A stretch of DNA of 22,351 nt. It comes from a virus. Position 1 is the stretch's first letter, and the number at the start of each line of letters is the position of its first letter. Below the pieces are notes generated by a model. The model was given only the letters and a program-made list of their open reading frames with translations. It had not been told where the DNA came from and did no database searches. The translations under genes were made by a program, and so were the position numbers. Where the stretch lies: positions 1 to 22,351 of the IMG/VR virus record IMGVR_UViG_3300025096_000150; one strand, given 5' to 3'. This document shows positions 11,396-21,520 of the stretch, one piece after another.

Positions 11396-13153
11396 ATGCC
11401 TTATACAGGAGAACAACTTTTTAAGAAGGTAGCAACCTTGAGAAACATGAATCAAGATGCTGCTATTGATAGAAGCAGAGTACGTGATATTTTAAATGGT
11501 GGACAGGCTGGTGTTAAAGCACTATTAGGTGAGAAATCATCTTTAGAGTTTTCAGAACTACCTGCACCTAACCTAATGCTTTCTGCTTTAGAGAGATTTG
11601 CACAAAAACTAGGAAGAAGTCCTGATTTAAAAATTGATGTATTTAATGAAAAAGATTCAGAGAGAAGTAAAAAGAAAGCAGAAAAACTAGAAAGAATAGT
11701 TCATGCTTTCGATAAGAATCAAAAACTACATTTACAATTACCTCAAGTTGGTAGATGGATGCCAGGTTATGGATTTGCTGTTTGGGTTATAGGTTATGAA
11801 GAAAAAAATGGTATCCCATATCCTTGTGCAAAACTAAGAGACCCTTTTAAATGTTATCCTGGTTATTTTGGTAATGACCAACAACCTAAAGAACTTGCAA
11901 TTATACAGCAAGTTCCACATGAAGTTTTAGCAAAACAATATCCAAGTGCTAAATCAATAATATACGATACTGAAGATGCACAACAATCTGCACTTGGAAT
12001 GGTGTATACAAAACGTAGTGAATCTTGGGCTAATTCAAGTGGTCAAGGAAAAGTAGTTGTTGAGTATATGGATAATGAAGGAACGTATGTTTTTCTTCCA
12101 GAAAATAAAAAGATTATAGACTTTATGCCTAACCCATTAAAAAGCGGTCCTTGTTTTGTTGTTGCAAAAAGATTCGCATTTGACCAAATGCAAAGTCAGT
12201 TTCATCACATTGTTGGACTTATGGCTAATATGGCAAAGATTAATATTCTTGGAACTATTGCTATGGAAGACGCTGTGTTTACCGAAACTAATATTATTGG
12301 TGAAATTGAATCAGGTAAATATAGAAAAGGAAGATTTGCTGTAAACTATTTAACACCAGGTTCAAATGTATCAAAACCTGTTAACAATTTACCGTATCAA
12401 TTATTTCAACAAGTAGATAGATTAGAAAGACATCTACGATTAGGTTCTGCTTATCCTGTATCTGATGACGGACAATCTCCAAATTCATTTGTTACAGGTA
12501 GAGGATTAGAAGAATTAGGTCAATCTGCATCTATGCACGTAAGAGAGTATCAAACAGTTATATCAGATGCGTTACAAGAAATAGATGCTAAAAGACTAGA
12601 GTATGATGTTGAATTGTTTGGTAAGAAAAGAAAACCGATAGCAGGATATTTAAATGGAACTGCGTTTAAAGAAACATATACTCCTGAAAGTGATATTGCA
12701 GAAATGTACACAACAAGAAGAGTATATGGAGTAATGGCAGGATTTGATGAGCCACAAAAAGTTATAACAGGATTACAGTTAAAACAACAAGGTATTATTG
12801 ACACACAAACGTTACAGGAAAACCTTGATGGTCTTGAAAACATAACTGCTATACAACAAAGAATAAATGCAGAGAAAGCAGAAACAGTATTGTTTGAATC
12901 TCTTATGGCACAAGCTGCAGAAGGTAATGCACAAGCAACATTAGCAGCTATAGAGATAAGAAAAAATCCTCATAAAATGTCTGAGATATTAGATAAATAT
13001 TATACAGCACAGGGAGAAGAACCAACACCTGAAGAGTTAGCAATGATGGGAATGGGTGGACCTCAAATGCCAACAGGACCTGGTGGAGGATTGCCTGGTA
13101 TAGAACAAGTTTTAGGAACTTTGGGACAACAAGGAGGACCTCCTGGTGGATGA
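11396..13153 (+). CDS. Portal protein
   Basis: This 585-residue protein directly follows the terminase (stop and ATG adjacent, GGAG upstream). It has no Cys-pair or signal peptide, shows mixed alpha/beta with long helices, and ends in a Met/Gly/Pro-rich tail (GGPQMPTGPGGGLPG). Segments such as LRDPFKCYPGYFG (about 146-158) and the long helical run after residue 300 (LERHLRLG, EELGQSASMHVREYQTVISD) are typical of phage portals. The portal forms the dodecameric ring at the head vertex through which DNA is packaged and ejected. The assignment rests on gene order and size as much as on sequence. Confidence 0.85.
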   Translation: MPYTGEQLFKKVATLRNMNQDAAIDRSRVRDILNGGQAGVKALLGEKSSLEFSELPAPNLMLSALERFAQKLGRSPDLKIDVFNEKDSERSKKKAEKLERIVHAFDKNQKLHLQLPQVGRWMPGYGFAVWVIGYEEKNGIPYPCAKLRDPFKCYPGYFGNDQQPKELAIIQQVPHEVLAKQYPSAKSIIYDTEDAQQSALGMVYTKRSESWANSSGQGKVVVEYMDNEGTYVFLPENKKIIDFMPNPLKSGPCFVVAKRFAFDQMQSQFHHIVGLMANMAKINILGTIAMEDAVFTETNIIGEIESGKYRKGRFAVNYLTPGSNVSKPVNNLPYQLFQQVDRLERHLRLGSAYPVSDDGQSPNSFVTGRGLEELGQSASMHVREYQTVISDALQEIDAKRLEYDVELFGKKRKPIAGYLNGTAFKETYTPESDIAEMYTTRRVYGVMAGFDEPQKVITGLQLKQQGIIDTQTLQENLDGLENITAIQQRINAEKAETVLFESLMAQAAEGNAQATLAAIEIRKNPHKMSEILDKYYTAQGEEPTPEELAMMGMGGPQMPTGPGGGLPGIEQVLGTLGQQGGPPGG

Positions 13154-13364
13154 AAAAGAAATCTTAGAAAAGTTTATGGATATGGTTAATCAAGAAAATT
13201 GGTCAACTGATATATTTACAGGTAATGAACCTTCTGTATCAAATAGACTAATGGTTGCAACTTATGTAATACCAACACCTTTACCATATTATTTTTTACA
13301 TATTGACGTAGGTTATGAATTTAACGAAGAGTTAGGAAAAGATATTTATGGCGAACAAATATAA
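13146..13364 (+). CDS. Hypothetical protein, 72 aa
   Basis: Unrecognised. It starts with GTG overlapping the portal stop by 8 bases, with AGGAGG at 13132-13139 giving good spacing. The protein is acidic (MDEKEILEKFMDMVNQENW) with a hydrophobic core IPTPLPYYFLHIDVGYEF. A head-completion or assembly factor is possible from its place after the portal, but no motif supports that. Confidence 0.6.
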   Translation: MDEKEILEKFMDMVNQENWSTDIFTGNEPSVSNRLMVATYVIPTPLPYYFLHIDVGYEFNEELGKDIYGEQI

Positions 13365-13737
13365 CAGAGGTAGAAAAAATACTGCATTAAATGAAGCTAC
13401 TGATATGACAGGTGGTGGAGCTTTTGCAGACATTGTTGCACCTCCAAGAAAAGAAGGCGACCCAACAGGACAATCAAAAGCATTAGATGCACAAGCAGGA
13501 GCTATAAGTCCAACTGGAGGTCAAATGTCTCCAGGTGTACCACCACCAGGAATACCTTCTCCATTAAATATTGGAGCAGGAACACAATATCCTAATGAAC
13601 CTATAACTACAGGGGTTTCTATAGGAATGGGAGATAGTGGTCCACAACCTGTACAAACAAAAACTGTAGAAAATTTTATATTAGAAGCAAAGGCTGTATT
13701 TCCAGACCCAATATGGGATGAACTACTTGGAGCATAA
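13348..13737 (+). CDS. Gly/Pro-rich structural-region protein, 129 aa
   Basis: A basic N-terminus (MANKYNRGRKNTALNE) is followed by a long Gly/Pro/Ala/Thr-rich disordered middle (about 25-105) and a C-terminal helix (TVENFILEAKAVFPDPIW). It overlaps the previous gene by 17 bases, and its stop overlaps the next start (TAATG). The low-complexity middle could be a linker between virion proteins; a scaffold or accessory role is inference only. Confidence 0.65.
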   Translation: MANKYNRGRKNTALNEATDMTGGGAFADIVAPPRKEGDPTGQSKALDAQAGAISPTGGQMSPGVPPPGIPSPLNIGAGTQYPNEPITTGVSIGMGDSGPQPVQTKTVENFILEAKAVFPDPIWDELLGA

Positions 13738-16700
13738 TGGAATACAGATTAAAATTCTATTCTCCTTCTCTGGTTAGAGAGTTTATAGCAGAAGAAAATA
13801 CAGCTAATTTAAATGAAAGATTACAGTTTAGAAGAAATATAAGTCCAGATTTAGCAGAGAGTATTGCAAGTATATCAAGGACATATCCTAATTTAGATAA
13901 AAGAGCTGTTGTTTATAGTGGTTTAATGGGCTTACAAGATGATGATTCTACATTATTAGATTTATCACAAAAACAACAAAAAGCTATGGAGAAAAGTCAA
14001 AGAAGTATAAGACCAACATCTACATCTTTCTGGAAAAGAGGAACACAATTAGGTTTCTTAGCACTAGATGCACCATTTCAAAACATATCTCAAAATTTTA
14101 AATCTACTGTATATGCAGCACAACAAACACAAACTCCAGTTTCTAAAGCTGTTTTTGGAACTTTAGCAGGTTCAATATTGCCAGGAGAAGCAATGAGTGA
14201 TGCTGTTAGAGAATCTATGTTTAGCAAACAATTTTCTGATACATGGAAACAAACAAAAGAATCTTATGGACCTACTGAATTTAGAAGAGCTAGAGATGCA
14301 ATGAAAGCAGGAGAACCTTTAAATTTAGGAACAGGTATTGTTCCACAATCAGTAAAATTAGAAGATACAGATGAATATAACAGACAAATTAAACTTGGTG
14401 AATCACCAACAACTGCATATAAAGTAGCAGAAAATAAATACGGAACACCTATTACAGAGGAATTTAAAAAAGATGAATATAGATATAACTATGTAACACC
14501 TCAAGGAGAACACGTTCCTATATCTCCAGGTCGTGTTGTTGCAGGTCAATTTAGCAAAGAAGGAGATTTAAAATATGCAGTTACAAGTACTATTATTGAT
14601 GGAGCTTTTAGACTAGGAGCAGACCCAATTAACTTACTTTTAGGTTATGGTTCTGGTGTAAAAACTGCAGGACAAAAAATAGTTTCTAAAGCTGCAGTAG
14701 ATGATTTTCTAATAAAAAATCCTAAAACTATTGGTAGAGCATTAAAAAGTATGACTCTTGGAAAAAAAGGAAAAGATGCTAGAAAATTTATGTTTGGTAA
14801 AACTGCAGAAGATGTACTTAAATCTAAATGGGGTGATGATTTCTTAGATGCTTTAGTAGAGAACGATAGTATATCAAGATTAAGAGACATACCTTCTTTT
14901 AGAAAAGTAGATACTAGAGTTTTAGAATTGTTAGCTAGTGTAAAAAACAAAAATGCTATGAGAGAAATTGTAGAAAGCATGTTAACAAAAGGAGATTTAT
15001 CAAAATTAGCATCAGCACCATACACAAGTCAATTTGTTGGGAAAGAATTATTAGAAGCACTTCCTGTATCTAAAGTAAATAAATTACCTATGAGAAAAAG
15101 TGTTACAGGAGAGTTAGCAGGAGGTTTAGCTAAAAAATTTAAAAAACTAGGACCAACAGATATTGCACCAATAAGAAGAGGTGTGGTTCCTACAACACTA
15201 ACACTTGGAGAAGAATTAATTAAAGGTATTGGAAAAATACCTGGAAGTCCTTTTAAAAAATTAGCAGGAGGTTTAATTGAAAAAGGAGATGACCCTTTTA
15301 GAGGAATTGTTGGAATGGGTGGGCAATTAAAATTTGCACTTCCAAGAGGAATTACAAGACTTTTTGATTTAGCACCAAGTAAATTTGCATCTTTAAGATA
15401 TGTACAGGAAACTGTAGAAAACATTGATGGACTTTTAACTACTATGGGAGAAAATGCTGAAACAAGAGATTATTTTATAGCTAAGATACTTACAACAAAA
15501 ACTGCAGATGATTTAATAGAAGTAGTATCAGAACTTAATGAAAAAATATTTCATTTTATTAAAAGAGAAAATCCAGATTACGGTAGATATTTAGACTCTC
15601 CAGAGGGTGCTGATGATGCTAAAAAAATATTAGAAGCACATAAACGTTTATCTTCGACAATACAAGAAAATAAAAAATATTTCTATGATGAAGATGGCTA
15701 TCCTATTATTTTTCCAGGAACAAAATTTAAATATCCTAGTTTAGAAACTACTCCTATAGCTGAAGCTGCAGGAAGAGAGACACCTAGGTTTCAACAAATT
15801 GCAGAACCTACAGCATTAGTAATGAGTCAATTTGCAGATAACTTTGTAGCATTAATGGATTACACACAACTTGCTACAGCAGGAAATAAATATAGAAAAT
15901 TAGTTCCTAAAGAAGCTAAAGGATTAAATAAAGCACTATATGGTTGGAACTCTGAAAAAGAATCTATAACTAAAAAAATAGTAGATACAGGAAAATTTCC
16001 TAAAACTGCATTTAAAGATAGTAATTATAGAGGGTCAACTCCTGAATTAGCATCTGCTACTTTAGCTGAATATGTATATAGTGACGTATTTATGCAAAAA
16101 GTTTTAAAACCTGGATGGATGTTAAGACTTGCTTTAGCTGTTCGTGTACCAGGTGAAGAAGCAGTTCGTACTGCTGTATATGGTGGTCCATCTGTATTTA
16201 CACATCCTTTAGAGTTATTATCTTTAAAATTTAATAATCCTTTTTCAAAAAAACAAACAATACAACTTATGGGAAGTATGGGAGAAGATTTTTTTGCAAC
16301 AACAATTAGAGGAGATGAGATAAGTAAAATTGCTGAAATGACAGGAACTCCTGCAATGCAAGATTCAGTAAAAAATTTAACGTATGATGAAATAGAAAGA
16401 GTACTTAAATTTAAAAGATTAAATGTTAATCCGTCAGGAATTGTTGGAGATTCGTATTTAGCTTCTTATATTAAAGATGTTGATACCACAATAGATTTTC
16501 AATTAAAAGAAATTAAAGGTGGATTAAAAAAATTAAAGAAACAAAAAGTAACTCCAGAAGATATAGAAGAATCTGCAAGGTTTTTAGGTTATGAAATAAA
16601 TAGATTAAAAGATGTAGTTCAAGTACGTGCATTTAATAACGTGAGTAGAGTTTCTACAGGACAATTAGACTTTCAAGCAGGTAATGGTATAGCTGTAGGA

Positions 16701-19700
16701 ATAAATAAAAATCTTGAAAAAAGTTTTGAATTTTCAACAGAAAAAGAATTACAAGAAATATTACAAGGATATATGCAGGAACCAGATGTATTAAAAGCAT
16801 TACAAAAAGAAAGTCACGGATTAATAACAGATGTAACAGGTAACAAAATAAATTTAAATGTTGGAATATCTAAAAAAGAATTAGTAAGAGGAACAAAAGA
16901 AGAATTAATAGATGCTTTAGCTTTGGCTATTAAAGGACAGCAAGAGTATGTATATTTAACTCGTTCAATAATAGATACAATAGATTTAGATAATGGATTA
17001 TGGGATGTAATTGAAAGTTCAGGAGACGTGTATAAATTAAAAGTTCATAAGTTACTTGATGATGAAGATTCTATAACTTTTAATACTCAAGTAGCAAGAG
17101 AAGTAATGGAATATATGTTTGAAGAAAATTTTAAGACAGCAAAATTAATAACTTCTAAAAAAGGTGGATTTGCACAAGCTGCACCAGATGGTTCATTTTT
17201 TAATGTTGACCCTTATTATTTAGAATCACAGGCAGAGAATACTTTAATGCAAACATTTAGAACAGGTAAAAGAAGTTCAGATGAAGAGATATACCACATG
17301 GCAGACAAATTAAGAAACGGAGAAATTACAGAAGAATTTTGGACAGGTTTTATAGGTGAAATGATGAATTATTCAAAAGACCCTGCATTTATTATAGTTG
17401 CAAGAGATGGTGTAGAAGAAGCTGTTAAATACTTTACAGAAACTAGACATGGTAAAAAATATATACAAGATTTTATAAATTGGAGTGATGACCCAGGAAC
17501 TCGTGAAATGTTGTTAGATGAAGACAACTTAAGACTTTGGTTAGGTAATATTGAATGGGAAATAGGAAGATTGCAAGGTAATCCAACAAGAAAAGCAGTT
17601 AGTCAATTTACTGGTAATGAAATAAGATTAGAAAGTCAATTAAGAGAATTAATGACTAATGCTGAGGGTACTACTAAATATCCAGTATTTAGTGCAGACT
17701 TAACACAAGGTTCCCAATCTGTTAGAGAGTTTATAGCAAATGGTGGAGTAATTGATGGGGAAGATTTTAATGAATTAATTCAAAAATTTAGTATTAGTAG
17801 AAGAAATAAACCTGAACAAGCTCAAGCATTTAGAAATAAATTTAAAAAATCTTTTAAGGAAGATTTATACAATTTAGATATGGGACCAAAAAGAATAGCT
17901 TATAATACAAATTCTAATGTAACTCCTGATGGAAGATTAAAAGATGGAGCATATTCAAAATATGATGAGTTTTTATCTTTAGGATATAGTGTATTATTAC
18001 AAAAACCTTCAGATTGGTTAAATAGAGACCCATTTTTTAGATGGTCATTTTATACATTATCACAAGATATTATTCCTTTTATGACAAAAGAAGTTAGAGA
18101 TGAATTTTTAGTAGGTGCTAAACCTTGGATAGAAGGTAGTAGTTTGTGGGATGATGTAGTTAAAGCAGCAAACGTTGGTGAAGGTGAAAACTCTATAACA
18201 AGTCTTGAACAAGCTATGGAGATATTGAAATACCAAGCTATGGACGAAGTCAAGAACTTACTTTATTCAAGTAGTGATAGACATGTACTTTCTGACATTA
18301 TGGCTACTTATGTTCCATTTCCTGAAATATGGCAAGAGGTAGCAAAAACATGGGGTAAATTAGTATTAGAAAATCCTGCTAAATTTAACAGAACACGTAT
18401 AGCTATGGATGCAGGAAGAGAAGCTAAACCGTGGGATACTAATAATGCTTTTTTTGAAACAGACCCTGTTACAGGAGAATTAATGTTTAATTATATAGAT
18501 GTTATGAATGTTATGACGTTTGGTATGACAGCAATACCTGGTGCTTTAGGATTTAGACCTTTTCAAAGTGGAATGTTAGGAGAAGATTTAACAGAAGAAG
18601 GTGTAAGAGTAAAGCCACATGGTTTCTTAGAGGGATTAAACCTAGTATCTGCTAATGGATTTTCACCAGGATTTGGACCTGTTGTTACTATGCCACAAAA
18701 ATTCTTTACAAGATATAGAACATTCCCTAAATGGTTGAATGATTTTGTTTTAGGAAACTTTAATTCTCCAGGAGGAACAGCAGACCCTAGAGATGAATTG
18801 CCTGGATGGATGAAGAAGTTTTTTAAAACAACACCATTTGGTTCATTAAAATCAGACGAGATGGATGCTTCTTATGCTAAAACTGTAATGGATATATATA
18901 CTTTATATTATTATGCAGGGAAATGGGACCCTGAAGATGAACAATCTATGAAAGATGCTTTAATAGAAGCAGAACAAGCTGCAGCAACACATTGGAGAAT
19001 AAGAGGTTTAGCTCAATTTGCGTACCCTACAGCAATACAACCAAGATATGAATTACAAGATAAAAATGGAACTTGGTGGGCATTAACTGTTTTATCTGCA
19101 CAATATCAAAAAATGTTAGAAGCAAATGATTTTGATTATTTTATTACTACACAACAATTTGCAAATAGATATGGATTAAATCCAATACCGTTTAGACAAG
19201 CAACAGTTAAAAAAGAAGGTAGATTTCCTGTTAAAAAATCAGCTTATGCTTTCTGGTCTTTAAAAGAAAATAAAGAACTTATGGAGAGAAATCCATCTAC
19301 AGCTATTTATATACACATGGATACATGGGATGATGAATTTTCTTATGCTGCGTTTTTAGATGGTGCAGACCAATTAGAACCAGAACAATATCAAAAAGCT
19401 ATGAATCAAACATTAGCTCAATATGAATATCAAGAACAAAAAGAAATTCTTGAACGTGATAAAACTATCAAAAATGAAGGTGCTTTACAAAATGCAATTA
19501 CTGATAAAAGAATTGAAATAGAAGGAAGATATGGTGTTAAACTATTTGGAAATATTGGTATATCTGTTACGCAACCAGAATTTACACAATTAGTTCTTGA
19601 TTTTAGAAAATGGGAAAATGAACCTAGATTAAAAGCATCTCCTGAATATACACCTTTAAAGAAATATTTAGATAAAAGAGATGAAGCAATACGTGTTATG

Positions 19701-19958
19701 TTAAAAGGAGGAACATTTACAGTAGTAATTAATGGTGTAGAACAATCATACGAATCAAGAGGTGTGCCTGGAAAAAGGGATGTTATACTTAACGGTAAGC
19801 ATGAAGACACTAAGCAGTTGAGAATATTGCTTGATTCTTATGCTAGAGATTTAGCTAAAGATTATTCAGATACTAATTTTATCGATATATACCTCGGTAA
19901 CTTTTGGTCTGAATTAGACAATAGAAGATATTATGACGAGGAAGAGTTAGAAGAATGA
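13737..19958 (+). CDS. Giant virion-associated protein, 2073 aa
   Basis: This is the largest gene, and its family is not identified. It lies between the portal cluster and the 521-aa/lysozyme-like pair. Visible features: a basic N-terminal 100 residues; hydrophobic Gly/Ala segments near 135-155 and 285-310; a segment KPGWMLRLALAVRVPGEEAVR near 795 (split over its predicted helix); charged helices near 920-960 (IKGGLKKLKKQKV); and an aromatic, Trp-rich C-terminal third from about 1420 (DPFFRWSFYTLSQDIIPF and later WALTVLSAQYQKML), ending in an acidic tail (DEEELEE). No N4-type RNA polymerase or transglycosylase motif set was found. Best guess: an internal or ejected virion protein, or large structural platform, on the basis of size and position. 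Confidence 0.7.
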   Translation: MEYRLKFYSPSLVREFIAEENTANLNERLQFRRNISPDLAESIASISRTYPNLDKRAVVYSGLMGLQDDDSTLLDLSQKQQKAMEKSQRSIRPTSTSFWKRGTQLGFLALDAPFQNISQNFKSTVYAAQQTQTPVSKAVFGTLAGSILPGEAMSDAVRESMFSKQFSDTWKQTKESYGPTEFRRARDAMKAGEPLNLGTGIVPQSVKLEDTDEYNRQIKLGESPTTAYKVAENKYGTPITEEFKKDEYRYNYVTPQGEHVPISPGRVVAGQFSKEGDLKYAVTSTIIDGAFRLGADPINLLLGYGSGVKTAGQKIVSKAAVDDFLIKNPKTIGRALKSMTLGKKGKDARKFMFGKTAEDVLKSKWGDDFLDALVENDSISRLRDIPSFRKVDTRVLELLASVKNKNAMREIVESMLTKGDLSKLASAPYTSQFVGKELLEALPVSKVNKLPMRKSVTGELAGGLAKKFKKLGPTDIAPIRRGVVPTTLTLGEELIKGIGKIPGSPFKKLAGGLIEKGDDPFRGIVGMGGQLKFALPRGITRLFDLAPSKFASLRYVQETVENIDGLLTTMGENAETRDYFIAKILTTKTADDLIEVVSELNEKIFHFIKRENPDYGRYLDSPEGADDAKKILEAHKRLSSTIQENKKYFYDEDGYPIIFPGTKFKYPSLETTPIAEAAGRETPRFQQIAEPTALVMSQFADNFVALMDYTQLATAGNKYRKLVPKEAKGLNKALYGWNSEKESITKKIVDTGKFPKTAFKDSNYRGSTPELASATLAEYVYSDVFMQKVLKPGWMLRLALAVRVPGEEAVRTAVYGGPSVFTHPLELLSLKFNNPFSKKQTIQLMGSMGEDFFATTIRGDEISKIAEMTGTPAMQDSVKNLTYDEIERVLKFKRLNVNPSGIVGDSYLASYIKDVDTTIDFQLKEIKGGLKKLKKQKVTPEDIEESARFLGYEINRLKDVVQVRAFNNVSRVSTGQLDFQAGNGIAVGINKNLEKSFEFSTEKELQEILQGYMQEPDVLKALQKESHGLITDVTGNKINLNVGISKKELVRGTKEELIDALALAIKGQQEYVYLTRSIIDTIDLDNGLWDVIESSGDVYKLKVHKLLDDEDSITFNTQVAREVMEYMFEENFKTAKLITSKKGGFAQAAPDGSFFNVDPYYLESQAENTLMQTFRTGKRSSDEEIYHMADKLRNGEITEEFWTGFIGEMMNYSKDPAFIIVARDGVEEAVKYFTETRHGKKYIQDFINWSDDPGTREMLLDEDNLRLWLGNIEWEIGRLQGNPTRKAVSQFTGNEIRLESQLRELMTNAEGTTKYPVFSADLTQGSQSVREFIANGGVIDGEDFNELIQKFSISRRNKPEQAQAFRNKFKKSFKEDLYNLDMGPKRIAYNTNSNVTPDGRLKDGAYSKYDEFLSLGYSVLLQKPSDWLNRDPFFRWSFYTLSQDIIPFMTKEVRDEFLVGAKPWIEGSSLWDDVVKAANVGEGENSITSLEQAMEILKYQAMDEVKNLLYSSSDRHVLSDIMATYVPFPEIWQEVAKTWGKLVLENPAKFNRTRIAMDAGREAKPWDTNNAFFETDPVTGELMFNYIDVMNVMTFGMTAIPGALGFRPFQSGMLGEDLTEEGVRVKPHGFLEGLNLVSANGFSPGFGPVVTMPQKFFTRYRTFPKWLNDFVLGNFNSPGGTADPRDELPGWMKKFFKTTPFGSLKSDEMDASYAKTVMDIYTLYYYAGKWDPEDEQSMKDALIEAEQAAATHWRIRGLAQFAYPTAIQPRYELQDKNGTWWALTVLSAQYQKMLEANDFDYFITTQQFANRYGLNPIPFRQATVKKEGRFPVKKSAYAFWSLKENKELMERNPSTAIYIHMDTWDDEFSYAAFLDGADQLEPEQYQKAMNQTLAQYEYQEQKEILERDKTIKNEGALQNAITDKRIEIEGRYGVKLFGNIGISVTQPEFTQLVLDFRKWENEPRLKASPEYTPLKKYLDKRDEAIRVMLKGGTFTVVINGVEQSYESRGVPGKRDVILNGKHEDTKQLRILLDSYARDLAKDYSDTNFIDIYLGNFWSELDNRRYYDEEELEE

Positions 19959-21520
19959 TAACGCAACAATCTATTCAAGATATTATAAATTTACTTATTG
20001 GATATGATAAATCAAAACAATATAGGCAAAGTTGGAAAGATTTATTTTCAGATTTAAACAAGACAATAATGATTCCTGTACAAGAATCTATTGGTAATTC
20101 TCAATTAGAAGCAAAAGAAATGTCATTAACAGATATAATTTATTCAGAATTTGAAAATGAAGAGATACAAGAACTAGCAACTAATTTAAAAAATGCAGAA
20201 ACTCCTTATGATTATCAAAATTATTTAAAACAATTTTTACTAGCATTAGAAAATCAAGACAGTATAGAAATAACAACAACAGAAGAAATACCAGAAGGTT
20301 ATCAAGGTGGGGATGAAATAACTTTAAGAAAAACTTTTGACTTTACATTAGGTAGTGCAGAAGGAACAGTAGAACAACAATATGAAAAAATAATTAAAGA
20401 AGTAAATGATTGGCATAATTCAAGTTGGTATAAAAAAAATGAACATGGAGTAGAAGTTGAAGGATTCGGTTCTAATAATCCCAAAACACCTGGAGGAGAA
20501 GAATGGATGTCAGAAACAGAACCTATAAGGGAAATAACTTATGAAGGTGAAGATATATCTAGGTCTAAATCACACTACACAGGTCCTTATGCACAAATTG
20601 ATGAAGATACTAATCATTATGTGCAATATAATCAAGCTGAAGATAAATGGGAGGCTGTTAGGTATGGTAAAGACCATCCTTTAGCAGGTGAAAGAGTTTC
20701 TCCACATTTTTATAGAGGTGCAGATTCTGATGTGTTTGAAAATAAAACAGCTAATGAAATATTTATAATTCAACAACAATTACTTGAATTAGGTTTAGAT
20801 ACTACACAGTTTAATTTTGTTCCTGGAGAAGTAGATTTTCAAGCTAAAAATAATGAGATTGCTTTTATTAGAAGTTTAATGACAGCAGCAAATGATTTAT
20901 CCGCTATGAATACAAATGGAGTGTATGTAAATTATAATGCTCCTACTTTAATGGGACAACTCAAACCTTATATAGAATTTAGAAAAGGTGTAAATGAAGA
21001 ATTAAACCTAGAAGGATATAAAGAACATTTAGAAGAATTTGGTACAGAAGTATTACCTCCTACTGAATCAGAAGTAAAAAATTCTATAGATGAATTATTT
21101 TTATCAAAAGGATTAATACCTTCAGCTTCAGACTATGAACAATATGGAGGTATTATTGCAGGATTAAGGTCACAAGCAGCAGCTAGAGAAATAGAAATTA
21201 AAAAGAATGAAGTTACACTTGCTGATTTTGTAGGATTAGGAAGATTACCTAGTGAAGACTTACAAAGTAGAATACATGGTAAAGATTTTCAAGACCCTGG
21301 TTTTGCTGTAAATTATACTCCAACTTTTCCAACAGCAGAAGAAGCAAGAGAACAATTAGGAAAACCTTTGTTAACTCCTTTTGATATAGGTGCAGAACTT
21401 GAAAAAGTTTTCTTAAGTAAGGAAGCTCCAAGAATATTAGCAGGACAACAATTAATGAATAGAAGAGGACAAGCTCAACAATTTAAAAGCAACTTTATGG
21501 AATTTGAGGAGTCGTTCTAA
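19955..21520 (+). CDS. Structural protein with peptidoglycan-binding-like segment, 521 aa
   Basis: The protein appears to lack cysteine altogether. Residues 266-313 (ANEIFIIQQQLLELGLDTTQ ... GEVDFQAKNNEIAFIRSLMTAAN) follow the 'lQ..L..lGl....G..d..t..ai..lm..AN' pattern of a PG_binding_1-like repeat that occurs in many virion proteins of aquatic phages and actinophages. The C-terminus (ILAGQQLMNRRGQAQQF) is basic and Gln-rich. It starts by ATGA overlap with the giant protein and is followed by a TAATG overlap with a lysozyme-like gene, so the three probably form one virion complex that attacks or crosses the cell wall during DNA entry. The family is not otherwise recognised. Confidence 0.65.
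   Translation: MITQQSIQDIINLLIGYDKSKQYRQSWKDLFSDLNKTIMIPVQESIGNSQLEAKEMSLTDIIYSEFENEEIQELATNLKNAETPYDYQNYLKQFLLALENQDSIEITTTEEIPEGYQGGDEITLRKTFDFTLGSAEGTVEQQYEKIIKEVNDWHNSSWYKKNEHGVEVEGFGSNNPKTPGGEEWMSETEPIREITYEGEDISRSKSHYTGPYAQIDEDTNHYVQYNQAEDKWEAVRYGKDHPLAGERVSPHFYRGADSDVFENKTANEIFIIQQQLLELGLDTTQFNFVPGEVDFQAKNNEIAFIRSLMTAANDLSAMNTNGVYVNYNAPTLMGQLKPYIEFRKGVNEELNLEGYKEHLEEFGTEVLPPTESEVKNSIDELFLSKGLIPSASDYEQYGGIIAGLRSQAAAREIEIKKNEVTLADFVGLGRLPSEDLQSRIHGKDFQDPGFAVNYTPTFPTAEEAREQLGKPLLTPFDIGAELEKVFLSKEAPRILAGQQLMNRRGQAQQFKSNFMEFEESF

Noticed and set aside
13737-19958. N4-type virion RNA polymerase
   Set aside because: A TPDGR string occurs, but motifs A, B and C of the single-subunit polymerase fold were not found in order, and the length is well short of the N4 protein.
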